Positions 1-8,039 of a stretch of 51,449 bases of DNA are shown here, one piece after another. Positions within the stretch are counted from its first letter, which is position 1. Every line of letters begins with the position of its first letter. The notes under the pieces are model-generated. The model was not told where the DNA came from, did not search any database, and was given only the letters and a program-made list of their open reading frames with translations. The position numbers were made by a program, and so were the translations under genes. The DNA is from Acidithiobacillus montserratensis. GTDB taxonomy: Bacteria > Pseudomonadota > Gammaproteobacteria > Acidithiobacillales > Acidithiobacillaceae. The stretch is from contig NZ_JABBOU010000004.1 of assembly GCF_018853465.1 (NCBI RefSeq), forward strand, positions 1 to 51,449. The letters run 5' to 3'.

Positions 1-312
1 GGCTTGTGCATGACCAAACTGGATGTGCTCGATGGTCTGGCCGAAATTCGCGTAGCCGTAGGTTATCGGGTGCAGGGAGTGGTTCAGGATGAGCTGCCTT
101 CCGGAGCCGAGGCGCTGGCGGCCTGTGAGCCTGTGTACGAGACTTTTCCAGGCTGGCAGGAATCCACCGCCGGAGTCCGCCGCTGGGAGGATTTACCCCA
201 GGCCGCCCGTCATTATCTGGAAACCATTGCCGAACGTGCTGGCCGGCCGCTGGCCATCATTTCCACGGGTCCGGACCGGGAAGATACCATTCTTCTCGCT
301 GAACAGCTGTGA
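1..312 (+). CDS. purA: Adenylosuccinate synthetase, C-terminal part (truncated by window edge)
   Basis: This is the last 103 codons of PurA, which joins IMP and aspartate using GTP in the first committed step of AMP synthesis in the cytoplasm. The reading frame is open to base 1, so the gene begins outside the window. Family hallmarks seen are TKLDVLDG near the left edge, the PVYETFPGW segment, and ISTGPDR close to the end, which is part of the GTP/IMP-binding C-terminal region. It stops at TGA 310-312 and is followed within 15 bases by a clear hairpin terminator, so it is probably the last gene of its transcript. Confidence 0.95.
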   Translation, partial: GLCMTKLDVLDGLAEIRVAVGYRVQGVVQDELPSGAEALAACEPVYETFPGWQESTAGVRRWEDLPQAARHYLETIAERAGRPLAIISTGPDREDTILLAEQL

Positions 313-326
313 ACAATGCATATAAA

Positions 327-354
327 AAAGGGCAGACCCTGAAGTCTGCCCTTT
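327..354. terminator. Bidirectional intrinsic terminator between purA and tRNA-Leu
   Basis: Eleven bases at 327-337 pair perfectly with 344-354 around a six-base loop, giving a GC-rich stem flanked by A residues on the left and T residues on the right. On the plus strand the stem is followed by a T-rich run ending purA. On the minus strand the left A-tract becomes a U-tract that would end the tRNA-Leu transcript. Confidence 0.85.
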
Positions 355-359
355 GCTTT

Positions 360-446
360 TGGTACCGGGGACTGGATTCGAACCAGCACAAGCTTTCGCT
401 CACTAGGACCTGAACCTAGCGCGTCTACCAATTCCGCCACCTCGGC
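360..446 (-). tRNA. tRNA-Leu, anticodon CAG
   Basis: On the minus strand the 87-base gene starts GCCGAGGTGGCGGAATTGG and ends with an encoded CCA. The anticodon stem CTAGG/CCTAG encloses TTCAGGT, giving anticodon CAG, which reads CUG leucine codons. A long class II variable arm (GAGC-GAAA-GCTT) and the T-loop GGTTCGAATCC are both visible. The acceptor stem has one A-C mismatch and a G-U first pair by my reading. It is antisense to any rnr leader transcript. Confidence 0.95.
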
Positions 447-455
447 GTGAACGGA

Positions 456-484
456 ATGATCTTTGATTAAGGAGTAGTTGTCAA
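456..484 (-). promoter_or_regulatory. Sigma-70 promoter for tRNA-Leu
   Basis: On the minus strand a perfect -35 box TTGACA (479-484) is followed after 17 bases by GATCAT (456-461), placing transcription start about 3 bases before the tRNA 5' end. The -35 box touches the first base of the rnr ATG on the other strand, and the rnr Shine-Dalgarno lies between the two boxes. Confidence 0.6.
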
Positions 485-2727
485 TGCCTGAAAACCAGGA
501 GCCCGCCGCATTGAGTGAACGTGATCCCATGTTCGAGCGGGAGAAAGAAAAATATGAACGTCCCATCGTCAGTCGGGAATATATTCTCCAGTATCTGGAG
601 GAAGCCGGCCAACCCTTGACCCTGGAAGACTTTTTTGCCGAACTGGAAATTGCCGAAGAAGATCAGGAAGCCCTGCGCCGGCGCCTGCGCGCCATGGAAA
701 GAGATGGTCAGCTGGTGCGCAACCGGCGTGGTGCCTATGGCATTATCGAGGCCATGGAGCTGATTCGGGGAAGTGTCAGTGCCCATCCTGACGGTTTCGG
801 TTTTTTGATTCCCGAAGCGGGTGGCAAAGACCTGTTTTTATCCCCTCGGGAAATGCGCAAGGTTTTTCATGGCGATATCATCCTGGGTCGGGCAGTGGGC
901 GAAGATCGGCGCGGGCGCATCGAGGGGACCGTCGTGCGGATTCTCGAACGCGCCCTGAAACAGATTGTCGGACGCTATTTCGCAGATGGTGGCAGTCATT
1001 ATGTGGTGCCCGAAGACCGCCGCATTTCCCATGAATTCGGTGTTGTCGCGGGGGCTGAGCTGGCCCCGGTCCATGGTCAGATAGTGACCCTGGAAATTAC
1101 GCAGTATCCTGATGGACGCAACATGCCCCAGGGCACTGTCGTGGAAATTCTCGGCGAACACATGGCGCCGGGTATGGAAGTCGAAATTGCCGTCCGAAAT
1201 TATGGCCTTCCCTACCAATGGCCCGAAGCCGTGCTCGCGGAGGCCGCGAATTTTTCCGAAGTCGTGCCCGAAGAGATGAAAATCGATCGCCGGGATTTGC
1301 GTGATCTGCCTCTGGTCACCATCGACGGCGCCGATGCCAAGGATTTTGATGATGCGGTGTTTGCCGAGGATATTCCCGGCGGCTTTCGCCTCATTGTCGC
1401 CATTGCCGATGTGGCCAGTTATGTGCAGACTGGATCAGCGCTGGATAAAGAGGCGGTTGCCCGGGGAAATTCGGTGTATTTCCCCCGGCGGGTCATCCCC
1501 ATGCTGCCGGAAGTGCTTTCCAATGGCCTCTGTTCCCTGAATCCCCATGTGGACCGTCTGTGTATGCTTTGCGAAATGGAGATGAACAGCGCTGGCGAAG
1601 TCCAGCGTTTCCGTTTTGCCCGGGGAGTCATGCGTTCCCAGCGCCGCTTTACCTATGATGAGGTGGCCGCCATTCTCGAAGGGGATGAGACCCTGCGTGC
1701 CCAGGATGCGGCCATGGTTCCGCATCTGGAAGCGTTACATCGTCTCTACCAGAGTTTTGCCGGTGCCCGGGAAAGGCGAGGCACCATCGAATTTGATTCC
1801 CAGGAAAGCCGCATCATTTACAATGACCAGCTGCGCATTGAAAAAATTGTCGCAGTGACCCGTAACGTCGCCCACCGCATCATTGAAGAATGTATGCTCG
1901 CGGCCAATGTGTGCGCCGCCCAGTATTTCCGGATTCATGAACTGCCCATGTTGTATCGGGTACACCCTGAGCCCAATGCGGACAAACTGGAAGACTTGCG
2001 ACGTTTTCTCGGCGAACTGGGCGTTCCCTTGCGCTTGCCGGAGCATCCGCGCAGTGCCGACCTGGCCAAAGTCATTGAAGAAACCCGTGAGCGCAGCGAT
2101 GCCAGCCTGATTCAGACGGTGATTTTACGCAGCCTGTCCCAAGCTTTTTATACCGTCGATACGGGTATGCATTTTGGTCTGGCTTTCCCGGCATATACCC
2201 ATTTCACCTCGCCCATCCGCCGTTATCCGGATCTGGTGGTGCATCGCGGTATTCAGGCTCTGCTGGATGCCGGTACCCGTGAGCCACGCTGGCTGGCCAA
2301 AAAAGAGTTGCAGGAATTGGGACAACATTGTTCCATGACCGAGCGGCGTGCTGACGAAGCCAGCCGTGAGGCCGTCAACTGGCTCAAATGTGAATTCATG
2401 ATGGATAAAATCGGCGAGTGTTATACCGGAATTATCACCGGCGTAACGGGTTTTGGTCTATTTGTGGCCTTGCGGGATATTTATGTGGAAGGCCTCATCC
2501 ATATCAGTACCCTGGGAGAAGATTATTTCCACTTTGATGCCCAGCATTACCGCATTATCGGCGATCGTAGCAAGGAAACCTTTCAGTTGGGAGATGCCAT
2601 TGATATTCGGGTGATGAATGTCAATCTCGATGACCGCAAAATCGACTTTGAGCGGGTGCAGCCCGAGGGTCAGACCTCCGGAGGAAAATCCCGGCGTCCG
2701 CGCCGTTCCAGAAAAGAGACTTCCTGA
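484..2727 (+). CDS. rnr: Ribonuclease R (3'-5' exoribonuclease)
   Basis: The 747-residue product is an RNase II-superfamily exoribonuclease that degrades structured RNA and takes part in rRNA, tRNA and tmRNA quality control. In order it shows an N-terminal winged-helix region (about 30-90), cold-shock OB folds, and the RNB catalytic domain with acidic cluster DGADAKDFDDA near residues 281-291. An S1 domain (about 643-725, TGVTGFGLFV) and a basic Lys/Arg tail follow. Length matches the family. ATG at 484 is chosen over TTG at 478 because AAGGAG lies 9 bases upstream of the ATG. The gene faces away from tRNA-Leu and converges on the MFS gene. rlmB, often adjacent to rnr, is 29 kb away here. Confidence 0.95.
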   Translation: MPENQEPAALSERDPMFEREKEKYERPIVSREYILQYLEEAGQPLTLEDFFAELEIAEEDQEALRRRLRAMERDGQLVRNRRGAYGIIEAMELIRGSVSAHPDGFGFLIPEAGGKDLFLSPREMRKVFHGDIILGRAVGEDRRGRIEGTVVRILERALKQIVGRYFADGGSHYVVPEDRRISHEFGVVAGAELAPVHGQIVTLEITQYPDGRNMPQGTVVEILGEHMAPGMEVEIAVRNYGLPYQWPEAVLAEAANFSEVVPEEMKIDRRDLRDLPLVTIDGADAKDFDDAVFAEDIPGGFRLIVAIADVASYVQTGSALDKEAVARGNSVYFPRRVIPMLPEVLSNGLCSLNPHVDRLCMLCEMEMNSAGEVQRFRFARGVMRSQRRFTYDEVAAILEGDETLRAQDAAMVPHLEALHRLYQSFAGARERRGTIEFDSQESRIIYNDQLRIEKIVAVTRNVAHRIIEECMLAANVCAAQYFRIHELPMLYRVHPEPNADKLEDLRRFLGELGVPLRLPEHPRSADLAKVIEETRERSDASLIQTVILRSLSQAFYTVDTGMHFGLAFPAYTHFTSPIRRYPDLVVHRGIQALLDAGTREPRWLAKKELQELGQHCSMTERRADEASREAVNWLKCEFMMDKIGECYTGIITGVTGFGLFVALRDIYVEGLIHISTLGEDYFHFDAQHYRIIGDRSKETFQLGDAIDIRVMNVNLDDRKIDFERVQPEGQTSGGKSRRPRRSRKETS

Positions 2728-2831
2728 CGGATGGCTTTATCCAGAAGCTGCTTGTTTGAGGCGGAGGTTTTTGCGCTGACGGCCTGATCGGGATGCCAGC
2801 GAAGTACCTCCGTCAACTGCCCTTTCATCAT
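2670..2831 (-). CDS. Possible small protein (53 aa) translationally coupled to the MFS gene
   Basis: A 53-codon frame starts at ATG 2829-2831, overlapping the MFS stop codon in the sequence ATGATGA. It ends at TGA 2670-2672, antisense to the last 58 bases of rnr. The predicted product is soluble and basic, beginning MMKGQLTEVLRWHPDQAV and ending FPPEV, with no membrane segment or motif I recognise. Supporting it is the same stop/start overlap style used by the two preceding genes of the operon. Against it are its small size, the absence of a clear Shine-Dalgarno, and an imperfect inverted repeat running through the middle of it. Confidence 0.25.
   Translation of the reverse strand: MMKGQLTEVLRWHPDQAVSAKTSASNKQLLDKAIRQEVSFLERRGRRDFPPEV
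2763..2811. repeat. Imperfect inverted repeat between convergent rnr and MFS genes
   Basis: Outer arms GGAGGT (2763-2768) and ACCTCC (2806-2811) enclose inner arms CGCTG (2774-2778) and CAGCG (2797-2801), so the RNA could fold into a two-part stem with an internal loop. It lies in the 100-base gap where rnr and the MFS gene converge. No U-tract follows on either strand, so it is at best a weak terminator or an RNA-stabilising 3' structure. Confidence 0.4.
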
Positions 2832-4357
2832 GGCTTTCGGGGCTTCTGGACCTGCTGAGAAAACAAGGCAGTGGCCACATCCCGGGGATAGGTAAATATG
2901 GCCGTCAGCATGAGCAGGGTTGCTACCAGGAGCAGTACGGTAAATATTTCAAAGCTGATGCGCAGGCCATAGCCATCGCCACAATGCTGGAGATGGCAAT
3001 AGCTTTCTGAAAAATGCGTGGATACCCAGCCAAAGGCAAAGGGTGCCGCCGCCTCGAGAATATAGCGCAGGGAAATCCGGATGCCTTCGGCTCGTCCCCA
3101 CAGTCGGGAGTGCATGATATCCAGACGTGCCGCATCCAGTGTAGGGTTGGTGGCGCCCAATGCCGCTGAGCCCATAAACAGCCAGATAAATTCCAGAACC
3201 TGCCGATTGGTGTGTAATGCCAGCAGAAAAAAAGGAATAGTGAGCAGAAAAGCAATGCCAGTAACCCATACTCTTGCGGTAATCAGCCCCCTGCGTAACA
3301 AAAAATCGGCTATCCAGCCGCTGGCAACTACGCCACCGATGCCACCTAATCCTGCACCCACAAAAAGTGTGCTGGCGGCCATGGTATTGATATGAAACCG
3401 TTGGGTCAGATACAAAATACCAAAAGCCAACAGGCCGGTAAAATAAAAATAGCCTGCAGATGAGGCGGTAATCAAAATCACATTACTGGGAATGCTGAGA
3501 ATGGTGCGGGCCGCTCGTAACCAGTGCCATTGGGTCGGATCCTCCGCCAGGATTCTTTTGCGGACTGGTTGAATGGATTTTTTGCGAATATCTTCGATAA
3601 GATAGCGTTTTGGCTGTTTACCGGAGACCGTTGTCTCGGGTGCATGCTCTGCCGATTCCTGGGTTAACTGGGCAGCCAGCTTATTCATGTTGTCGCGTTC
3701 TGGTTCGCGCATACCCTTCCACAATAACACTGCCAGCAGGATGGCCATGGCGGCCAGAGCCACAAAAACCATCCGCCAGTTGCTCAAGGTATTGATGGTG
3801 CCGGCCAGGATCATACCGATGCCTGCGCCCAATAATTCTCCGCCGACAATCAGGCCGAAAGCCCGTCCACGCCAGGAAGGAGGAAATAAATCTCCCGACA
3901 GTGAGGCGATGACTGGACCCACGGAAACACCAGCCGCTCCGGCGAGCATCTGGGTGATCAGAAACCAGTCATAGCCGGGGCTGATGCCGCTCAACAGCAT
4001 CGCCAGCGCCCAGAGCAAAATCAGTTTCGTCAGTAGCGGCACACGTTGTTGGCGATCGCCGAGAATGCCCACAGGGAGTGCCGCCGCTGCTCCGGTGAGA
4101 ATGGATGCCGTCGAAAGTAGTCCGTAGGCAACATTGCCAATATGCAGATGGCTTTCCAATGCTGGTGCTACAGTACCGAGGGCAGCGAGATTGAGACTGG
4201 CCAACCCCTGGGTAAGCGCCAGTAGAAGGATGGCTCGGGGTCTGGGAATGGCATTCAGCCAGTGCTTTTCCTGTTGCAGCAGGATTTCAATGAGTCTCAG
4301 AGGATTTAAATGGACATGATGTGGAGCCGGACCCGCGCTTTTGTGGGCACTCCTCAT
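2828..4357 (-). CDS. MFS transporter, Spinster-like
   Basis: The 509-residue inner-membrane protein has about twelve hydrophobic segments and a long polar central loop (roughly residues 215-290) between the two six-helix halves. Major facilitator features include GILGDRQQR between helices 2 and 3, and a MREPER segment after helix 6. This resembles the REP-type motif of Spinster-family carriers, which move lysophospholipids or sphingosine phosphate in characterised members. ATG 4355-4357 overlaps the pqiC stop as ATGA, so it should be translated with the pqi operon. A role in moving lipids or lipid breakdown products is inferred from this linkage. A drug or sugar-phosphate carrier remains possible, and the substrate cannot be read from sequence. 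Confidence 0.8.
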   Translation of the reverse strand: MRSAHKSAGPAPHHVHLNPLRLIEILLQQEKHWLNAIPRPRAILLLALTQGLASLNLAALGTVAPALESHLHIGNVAYGLLSTASILTGAAAALPVGILGDRQQRVPLLTKLILLWALAMLLSGISPGYDWFLITQMLAGAAGVSVGPVIASLSGDLFPPSWRGRAFGLIVGGELLGAGIGMILAGTINTLSNWRMVFVALAAMAILLAVLLWKGMREPERDNMNKLAAQLTQESAEHAPETTVSGKQPKRYLIEDIRKKSIQPVRKRILAEDPTQWHWLRAARTILSIPSNVILITASSAGYFYFTGLLAFGILYLTQRFHINTMAASTLFVGAGLGGIGGVVASGWIADFLLRRGLITARVWVTGIAFLLTIPFFLLALHTNRQVLEFIWLFMGSAALGATNPTLDAARLDIMHSRLWGRAEGIRISLRYILEAAAPFAFGWVSTHFSESYCHLQHCGDGYGLRISFEIFTVLLLVATLLMLTAIFTYPRDVATALFSQQVQKPRKP

Positions 4358-4932
4358 GACAAATGCTGGGCCACAACCTGGCTGAGTCGCGTCAGTAGCT
4401 GACTCATGGCCGCCGCCTGATCCTCTGGATTTGAAGCAACATGCTTTTGTTCAAACTGATTGCGTCCCTGGGCCTGGAGGTGATTCCCGGGCATCTGCTG
4501 AATGAACCAGTCAGTGCGCAGGAGCACGCGGCCATCACTGCCGGGCAGGAAGGACTGGATATTGACAGTAACCAACAGATAAGGTCCTTGTGGCAGAGGA
4601 TCCCCGGGCATGAGTACGGTTTTGTCGGGTAATTCACCAGCCAGATCCTGGGCCAGTATTTTTTGTGCCATGCCGCCCAGGGGGGCGGCCCAGCGAACAT
4701 GGTCGGCTACGTGCAGGCGATGATGACTCTGCAGGGTGGTAAGATACAGCCGGTCAATATCTGCGGGCATTTGTACATGGGCGACCAGCACCGGCAGGCC
4801 CCGACCCTGCAAGGATTGTCTGGCGGGTATGGGTTTTTGTGCGGACAGGGTCAAATACTGGGTCGGTGTGGAAGCACAGCCTGCGAGGGCAAGTGTGCAT
4901 CCCAGCAACAGGATTTTTTTCTGTAAGGTCAT
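4354..4932 (-). CDS. pqiC: PqiC-like outer-membrane lipoprotein (ABC-type transport auxiliary component)
   Basis: The 192-residue protein begins with a lipoprotein signal peptide: basic start MTLQKK, hydrophobic stretch, and lipobox LAGC. The mature form would be lipid-anchored at Cys19. The remainder fits the ABC_trans_aux/DUF330 family (QYLTL near the N-terminus, a central Arg/Leu-rich beta region). In E. coli, PqiC sits in the outer membrane and forms the far end of the PqiA-PqiB-PqiC bridge that carries lipids across the periplasm. Its ATG overlaps the pqiB stop (ATGA), and its own stop overlaps the start of the MFS gene in the same way, indicating translational coupling of all three. Confidence 0.85.
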   Translation of the reverse strand: MTLQKKILLLGCTLALAGCASTPTQYLTLSAQKPIPARQSLQGRGLPVLVAHVQMPADIDRLYLTTLQSHHRLHVADHVRWAAPLGGMAQKILAQDLAGELPDKTVLMPGDPLPQGPYLLVTVNIQSFLPGSDGRVLLRTDWFIQQMPGNHLQAQGRNQFEQKHVASNPEDQAAAMSQLLTRLSQVVAQHLS

Positions 4933-6590
4933 GGTCTTTTCCCGAAAATCAGGGCATTGGGGTGACTGTTCAAATAATCGGTCAATTCCCGCAATGACTG
5001 GGCGGTACGTGATAATTCATACAGGGCGCGGGGCAAGGTGGTGGATTCCGGACTGTTGGCGGCGGCGCCCTGATTATGCAAGAGGGCATTACCGGCTTGT
5101 AAGGCGGCATTTGCCTCCTTGCTGGCCCCTTGCAGGGATTTCAGAATGGCGGGCAGATCGTTATTGGCCGTCTTGCTCAGCTGGTCGAGATGCGCCATGG
5201 TCTGCTGAACATGCTGCAGGGTTTTGCGGGTTTCCGGAGAGCTGCTCAAGGCCGACAAATTGTGGGTGAGCGTATTCAGATTTTCGGCAATCTGCTGCAG
5301 AGGCAGGGCATGAATTTTATCAAGAATGGCATTTACCTGATGCATGGTGTCCTGAATACCCGCTGCCTGAACCATGGGAATCTGCAAGGGGTGTCCCGGC
5401 ATTAAGCGCGCAGGCTTGGCCAGGGGAACGAGGTCAAGATCGATGACTTTGTCACCCAGTAATGGCACTGTCGTGCCCAGCTGTGCGCGCAGACCCTGAG
5501 CAATCAGATGCCGCAGAATGCCATTCATCTGGGCAGCAGGATGGGCCATATCCCATTGTTGGCCATGACTGAGGGGGATGGCAGCAGGATTGATCTGAAT
5601 CTGGATGTTCGTGAATAGTGCTTGTCGATCCGCATCAAAAAACATATGAACCTTGCTGACGCTGCCGACGTGAGCACCTTCGAGCATGACAGCAGCTCCG
5701 GTTTTCAGTCCCTGCGGGCCGCCGGGCATTTGCAGCTGATAGGGAACCGCATTTTCCAGAGGGGCATTTTTCGCCGCGCTCGCATTGGGGTATAGCGCAA
5801 AACGCTCATTGTCTCGCAGCGCGGCACCATTTTTCGGGGTCGAAAAGCTGATCGCTCCACTCAGCAAGGCCGGAATGGCAGGGACATGCACCCCGGGATG
5901 AGCCCCGAAAAGGCTGATGGCAATATTGCCCGAGCTCCAGAAACGGCTATGGGAATTAGCCAGATGCAGTGACTGCTCGGGGAGAAAAGCATAGATGTCA
6001 AAGCCTTCGCCATTTTTTTGCAAAGTTTCACCGCGTACCTCGCCCACCTGTTCACCTTTATAGAGAATCGGTGCCCCACGAGAAATATTGCCTTTTTCCG
6101 GGGCGTGTAAAATGAGGGTGATACCTTTGGATTCACTTTTCAGTACGGGTTCTTCATGCAAGCCCATGACATGATGTACTGTGCGGCCAGGATGAGGATC
6201 AATGCCAATATAGGGACCGGCAATAATCGATTTCAGCGAACTCAGGTTAGAAAAACTGACTTTTTCACCGGCAATCCAGTAACGGGTACCCTTGCCTAAA
6301 TGATGGGCCATGTAGTTATCGAAGCGCAGGGTCACGGATATTTCCCCTAGGGATTGGGAAAGTTTGACCGCTGTCACATGACCCACGGTGACGCCGCGAT
6401 ATTTCACCACGGTATGATCCGCCTTGATACCCCCCATGGTGGGAAATTGTACGGTCACCGAAGGACCTTGGTTCATATAGGTTTTTAGCGCCAGCCAGGC
6501 GACAATGGCAAGAGCGGCAACGGGTACCGCCCAGATCAGTCCAGGCCAACGCGAGCGGCGTATTTGGGATTTCGGCAAAGGGTTATTCAT
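4929..6590 (-). CDS. pqiB: PqiB, MCE-domain periplasmic lipid-transport tunnel protein
   Basis: The 553-residue product has one N-terminal transmembrane helix (about residues 14-35) followed by MCE domains. The first reads TVQFPTMGGIKADHTVVKYR, and further copies carry the GAPILYKGEQVG and GLKTGAAVMLEG signatures. A long amphipathic helical C-terminus (about 400-530) should form the coiled tube seen in E. coli PqiB (546 aa). The ATG at 6588-6590 is chosen because AAGGAG lies four bases upstream; a longer frame from 6647 would run 65 bases into pqiA. It overlaps pqiA by 8 bases. Its predicted role is a hexameric channel for hydrophobic molecules between inner and outer membranes. Confidence 0.92.
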   Translation of the reverse strand: MNNPLPKSQIRRSRWPGLIWAVPVAALAIVAWLALKTYMNQGPSVTVQFPTMGGIKADHTVVKYRGVTVGHVTAVKLSQSLGEISVTLRFDNYMAHHLGKGTRYWIAGEKVSFSNLSSLKSIIAGPYIGIDPHPGRTVHHVMGLHEEPVLKSESKGITLILHAPEKGNISRGAPILYKGEQVGEVRGETLQKNGEGFDIYAFLPEQSLHLANSHSRFWSSGNIAISLFGAHPGVHVPAIPALLSGAISFSTPKNGAALRDNERFALYPNASAAKNAPLENAVPYQLQMPGGPQGLKTGAAVMLEGAHVGSVSKVHMFFDADRQALFTNIQIQINPAAIPLSHGQQWDMAHPAAQMNGILRHLIAQGLRAQLGTTVPLLGDKVIDLDLVPLAKPARLMPGHPLQIPMVQAAGIQDTMHQVNAILDKIHALPLQQIAENLNTLTHNLSALSSSPETRKTLQHVQQTMAHLDQLSKTANNDLPAILKSLQGASKEANAALQAGNALLHNQGAAANSPESTTLPRALYELSRTAQSLRELTDYLNSHPNALIFGKRP

Positions 6591-7851
6591 GGGACTCCTT
6601 GAGATAAGCTGCCCAAAGTGCCCTCGGGTCAAATAATTCTGTGGCAATCATGGTCAGGACGACAACCGCGAGAAAGGCCGGAAGAGCATAGCCCACATAG
6701 ACGGCGAGCAGTCCGGACAGGTGCATCAGGGGTAGAAATACGGTCACCGTAAACACGTCCACATGGGACCAGCGTCCGATGGTTTTGATGAGCCGGTAGA
6801 TTTCTGTTTTGAGACGCAGACGTTTCACCGAATGAATGCGTACAGAGATAAAAAACCAGCTCAGGGAAAAAAGCTTTAAAAAGGGGATCACGATGCTGGC
6901 CATGAAAATGATGGCGGCGAAAAGCAGGAAATGTGCATCAATGAGCTTCATCACCCCCGTCATGATGGTATATCCCTCCATCTTACCGATCTGATAGTTG
7001 TATTCCATGGGAAAAAGATAAGCGAAGGGATAACAAAAAAAACCGGCTAACGCAAAAGCGAGGGTGCGCATGGTTGCCCGGGGCTTGAAGCGCCAGATTT
7101 TGGCGGCACAACGGGGACAGTTTTGTCCTTCCTGCTGCGCATGGACGGGCATTCCGCAATGACCGCAACCAATATAGTCCTGGTCAGGATCCAGGGATTC
7201 CATGTTGGGACCAATGCGTCGCCATATTTCCCGTCTTTCCAGCGTGGCTCTGGTCAACATGCTCAGGAAGGCCAGCCCGACGACGCACCAGCCTCCGGTG
7301 CCAACCTCGATGGGTAAAAAGGGCGCGACCCGCTCGTAGCCAATGCCAAAACCGATCAGAAATACATCGAGCATGGCCCATTGATCCAGCCATTCTGACC
7401 AGCGAAACATTCTGCCCAACCAATAGGGATAATGTCCGGTATCGAGTTGAAGCAATACCATAGCCAGGGTACTGAAGCGAAAAAAAGGCAGAACGAGTAA
7501 TTCCAGGGCGAGGATGAGGGCCACCAGCGGCCAGCCCTGCTCAGCAACCCCCCAGATACCGGAAGCGAGCACACTCTGATGATGGACGCCAAAAATATCG
7601 ACCGAAAGCAAGGGCAGAAAATTGGCGGGTATCAGTAAAAAAAGCGCCGATAGCGTCATGGCCAGAGCCGCATTGATACTGCGTCCGGAGGTGCGCTCGA
7701 GGACATGACCGCAGCGCGGACAGGCAAGTTTGCCGCGCCCCTGGAGCGGCGGTAACTGCTGGATGAGCCCGCAATCCGGACACACTTCTATCCCGTGAGG
7801 GGGATCCTGGGCGGCATCGGGGACCCCTATCAGAGTGGTATCCAGTGACAT
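6583..7851 (-). CDS. pqiA: PqiA, inner-membrane component of the Pqi lipid-transport system
   Basis: This multi-spanning inner-membrane protein of 422 residues from ATG 7849-7851 is close to the E. coli length of 417. A GAGAG purine run about 11 bases upstream supports this start; an in-frame ATG at 7938 would add 29 unconserved-looking residues. Two zinc-ribbon motifs precede the two membrane halves: CPDCG with CPRCG near the N-terminus, and CGHCG with CPRC in the middle. Each half ends in four hydrophobic segments, the duplicated PqiA layout. It opens the operon pqiABC-MFS. In E. coli, pqiAB responds to paraquat and envelope stress. No clear promoter is visible in the 188-base gap upstream. 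Confidence 0.9.
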   Translation of the reverse strand: MSLDTTLIGVPDAAQDPPHGIEVCPDCGLIQQLPPLQGRGKLACPRCGHVLERTSGRSINAALAMTLSALFLLIPANFLPLLSVDIFGVHHQSVLASGIWGVAEQGWPLVALILALELLVLPFFRFSTLAMVLLQLDTGHYPYWLGRMFRWSEWLDQWAMLDVFLIGFGIGYERVAPFLPIEVGTGGWCVVGLAFLSMLTRATLERREIWRRIGPNMESLDPDQDYIGCGHCGMPVHAQQEGQNCPRCAAKIWRFKPRATMRTLAFALAGFFCYPFAYLFPMEYNYQIGKMEGYTIMTGVMKLIDAHFLLFAAIIFMASIVIPFLKLFSLSWFFISVRIHSVKRLRLKTEIYRLIKTIGRWSHVDVFTVTVFLPLMHLSGLLAVYVGYALPAFLAVVVLTMIATELFDPRALWAAYLKESHE

Positions 7852-8039
7852 GTTTTGGATCTCTCTTTTATCTGGGAAAGCCGGTAAATGGGCTTCCGTT
7901 CGCAAGTCATCTGGTGAGTCTAGCAGAAAAATGGGCATGAGGGATTGCTGGCAAAGCTTCTTCAGGCTTTGTAAGCAGGGTTTTTAATGGTCGAAATTGA
8001 TGTGGTCCAGAAGCGAATCGGGTGATCGGGCCACTTTCT

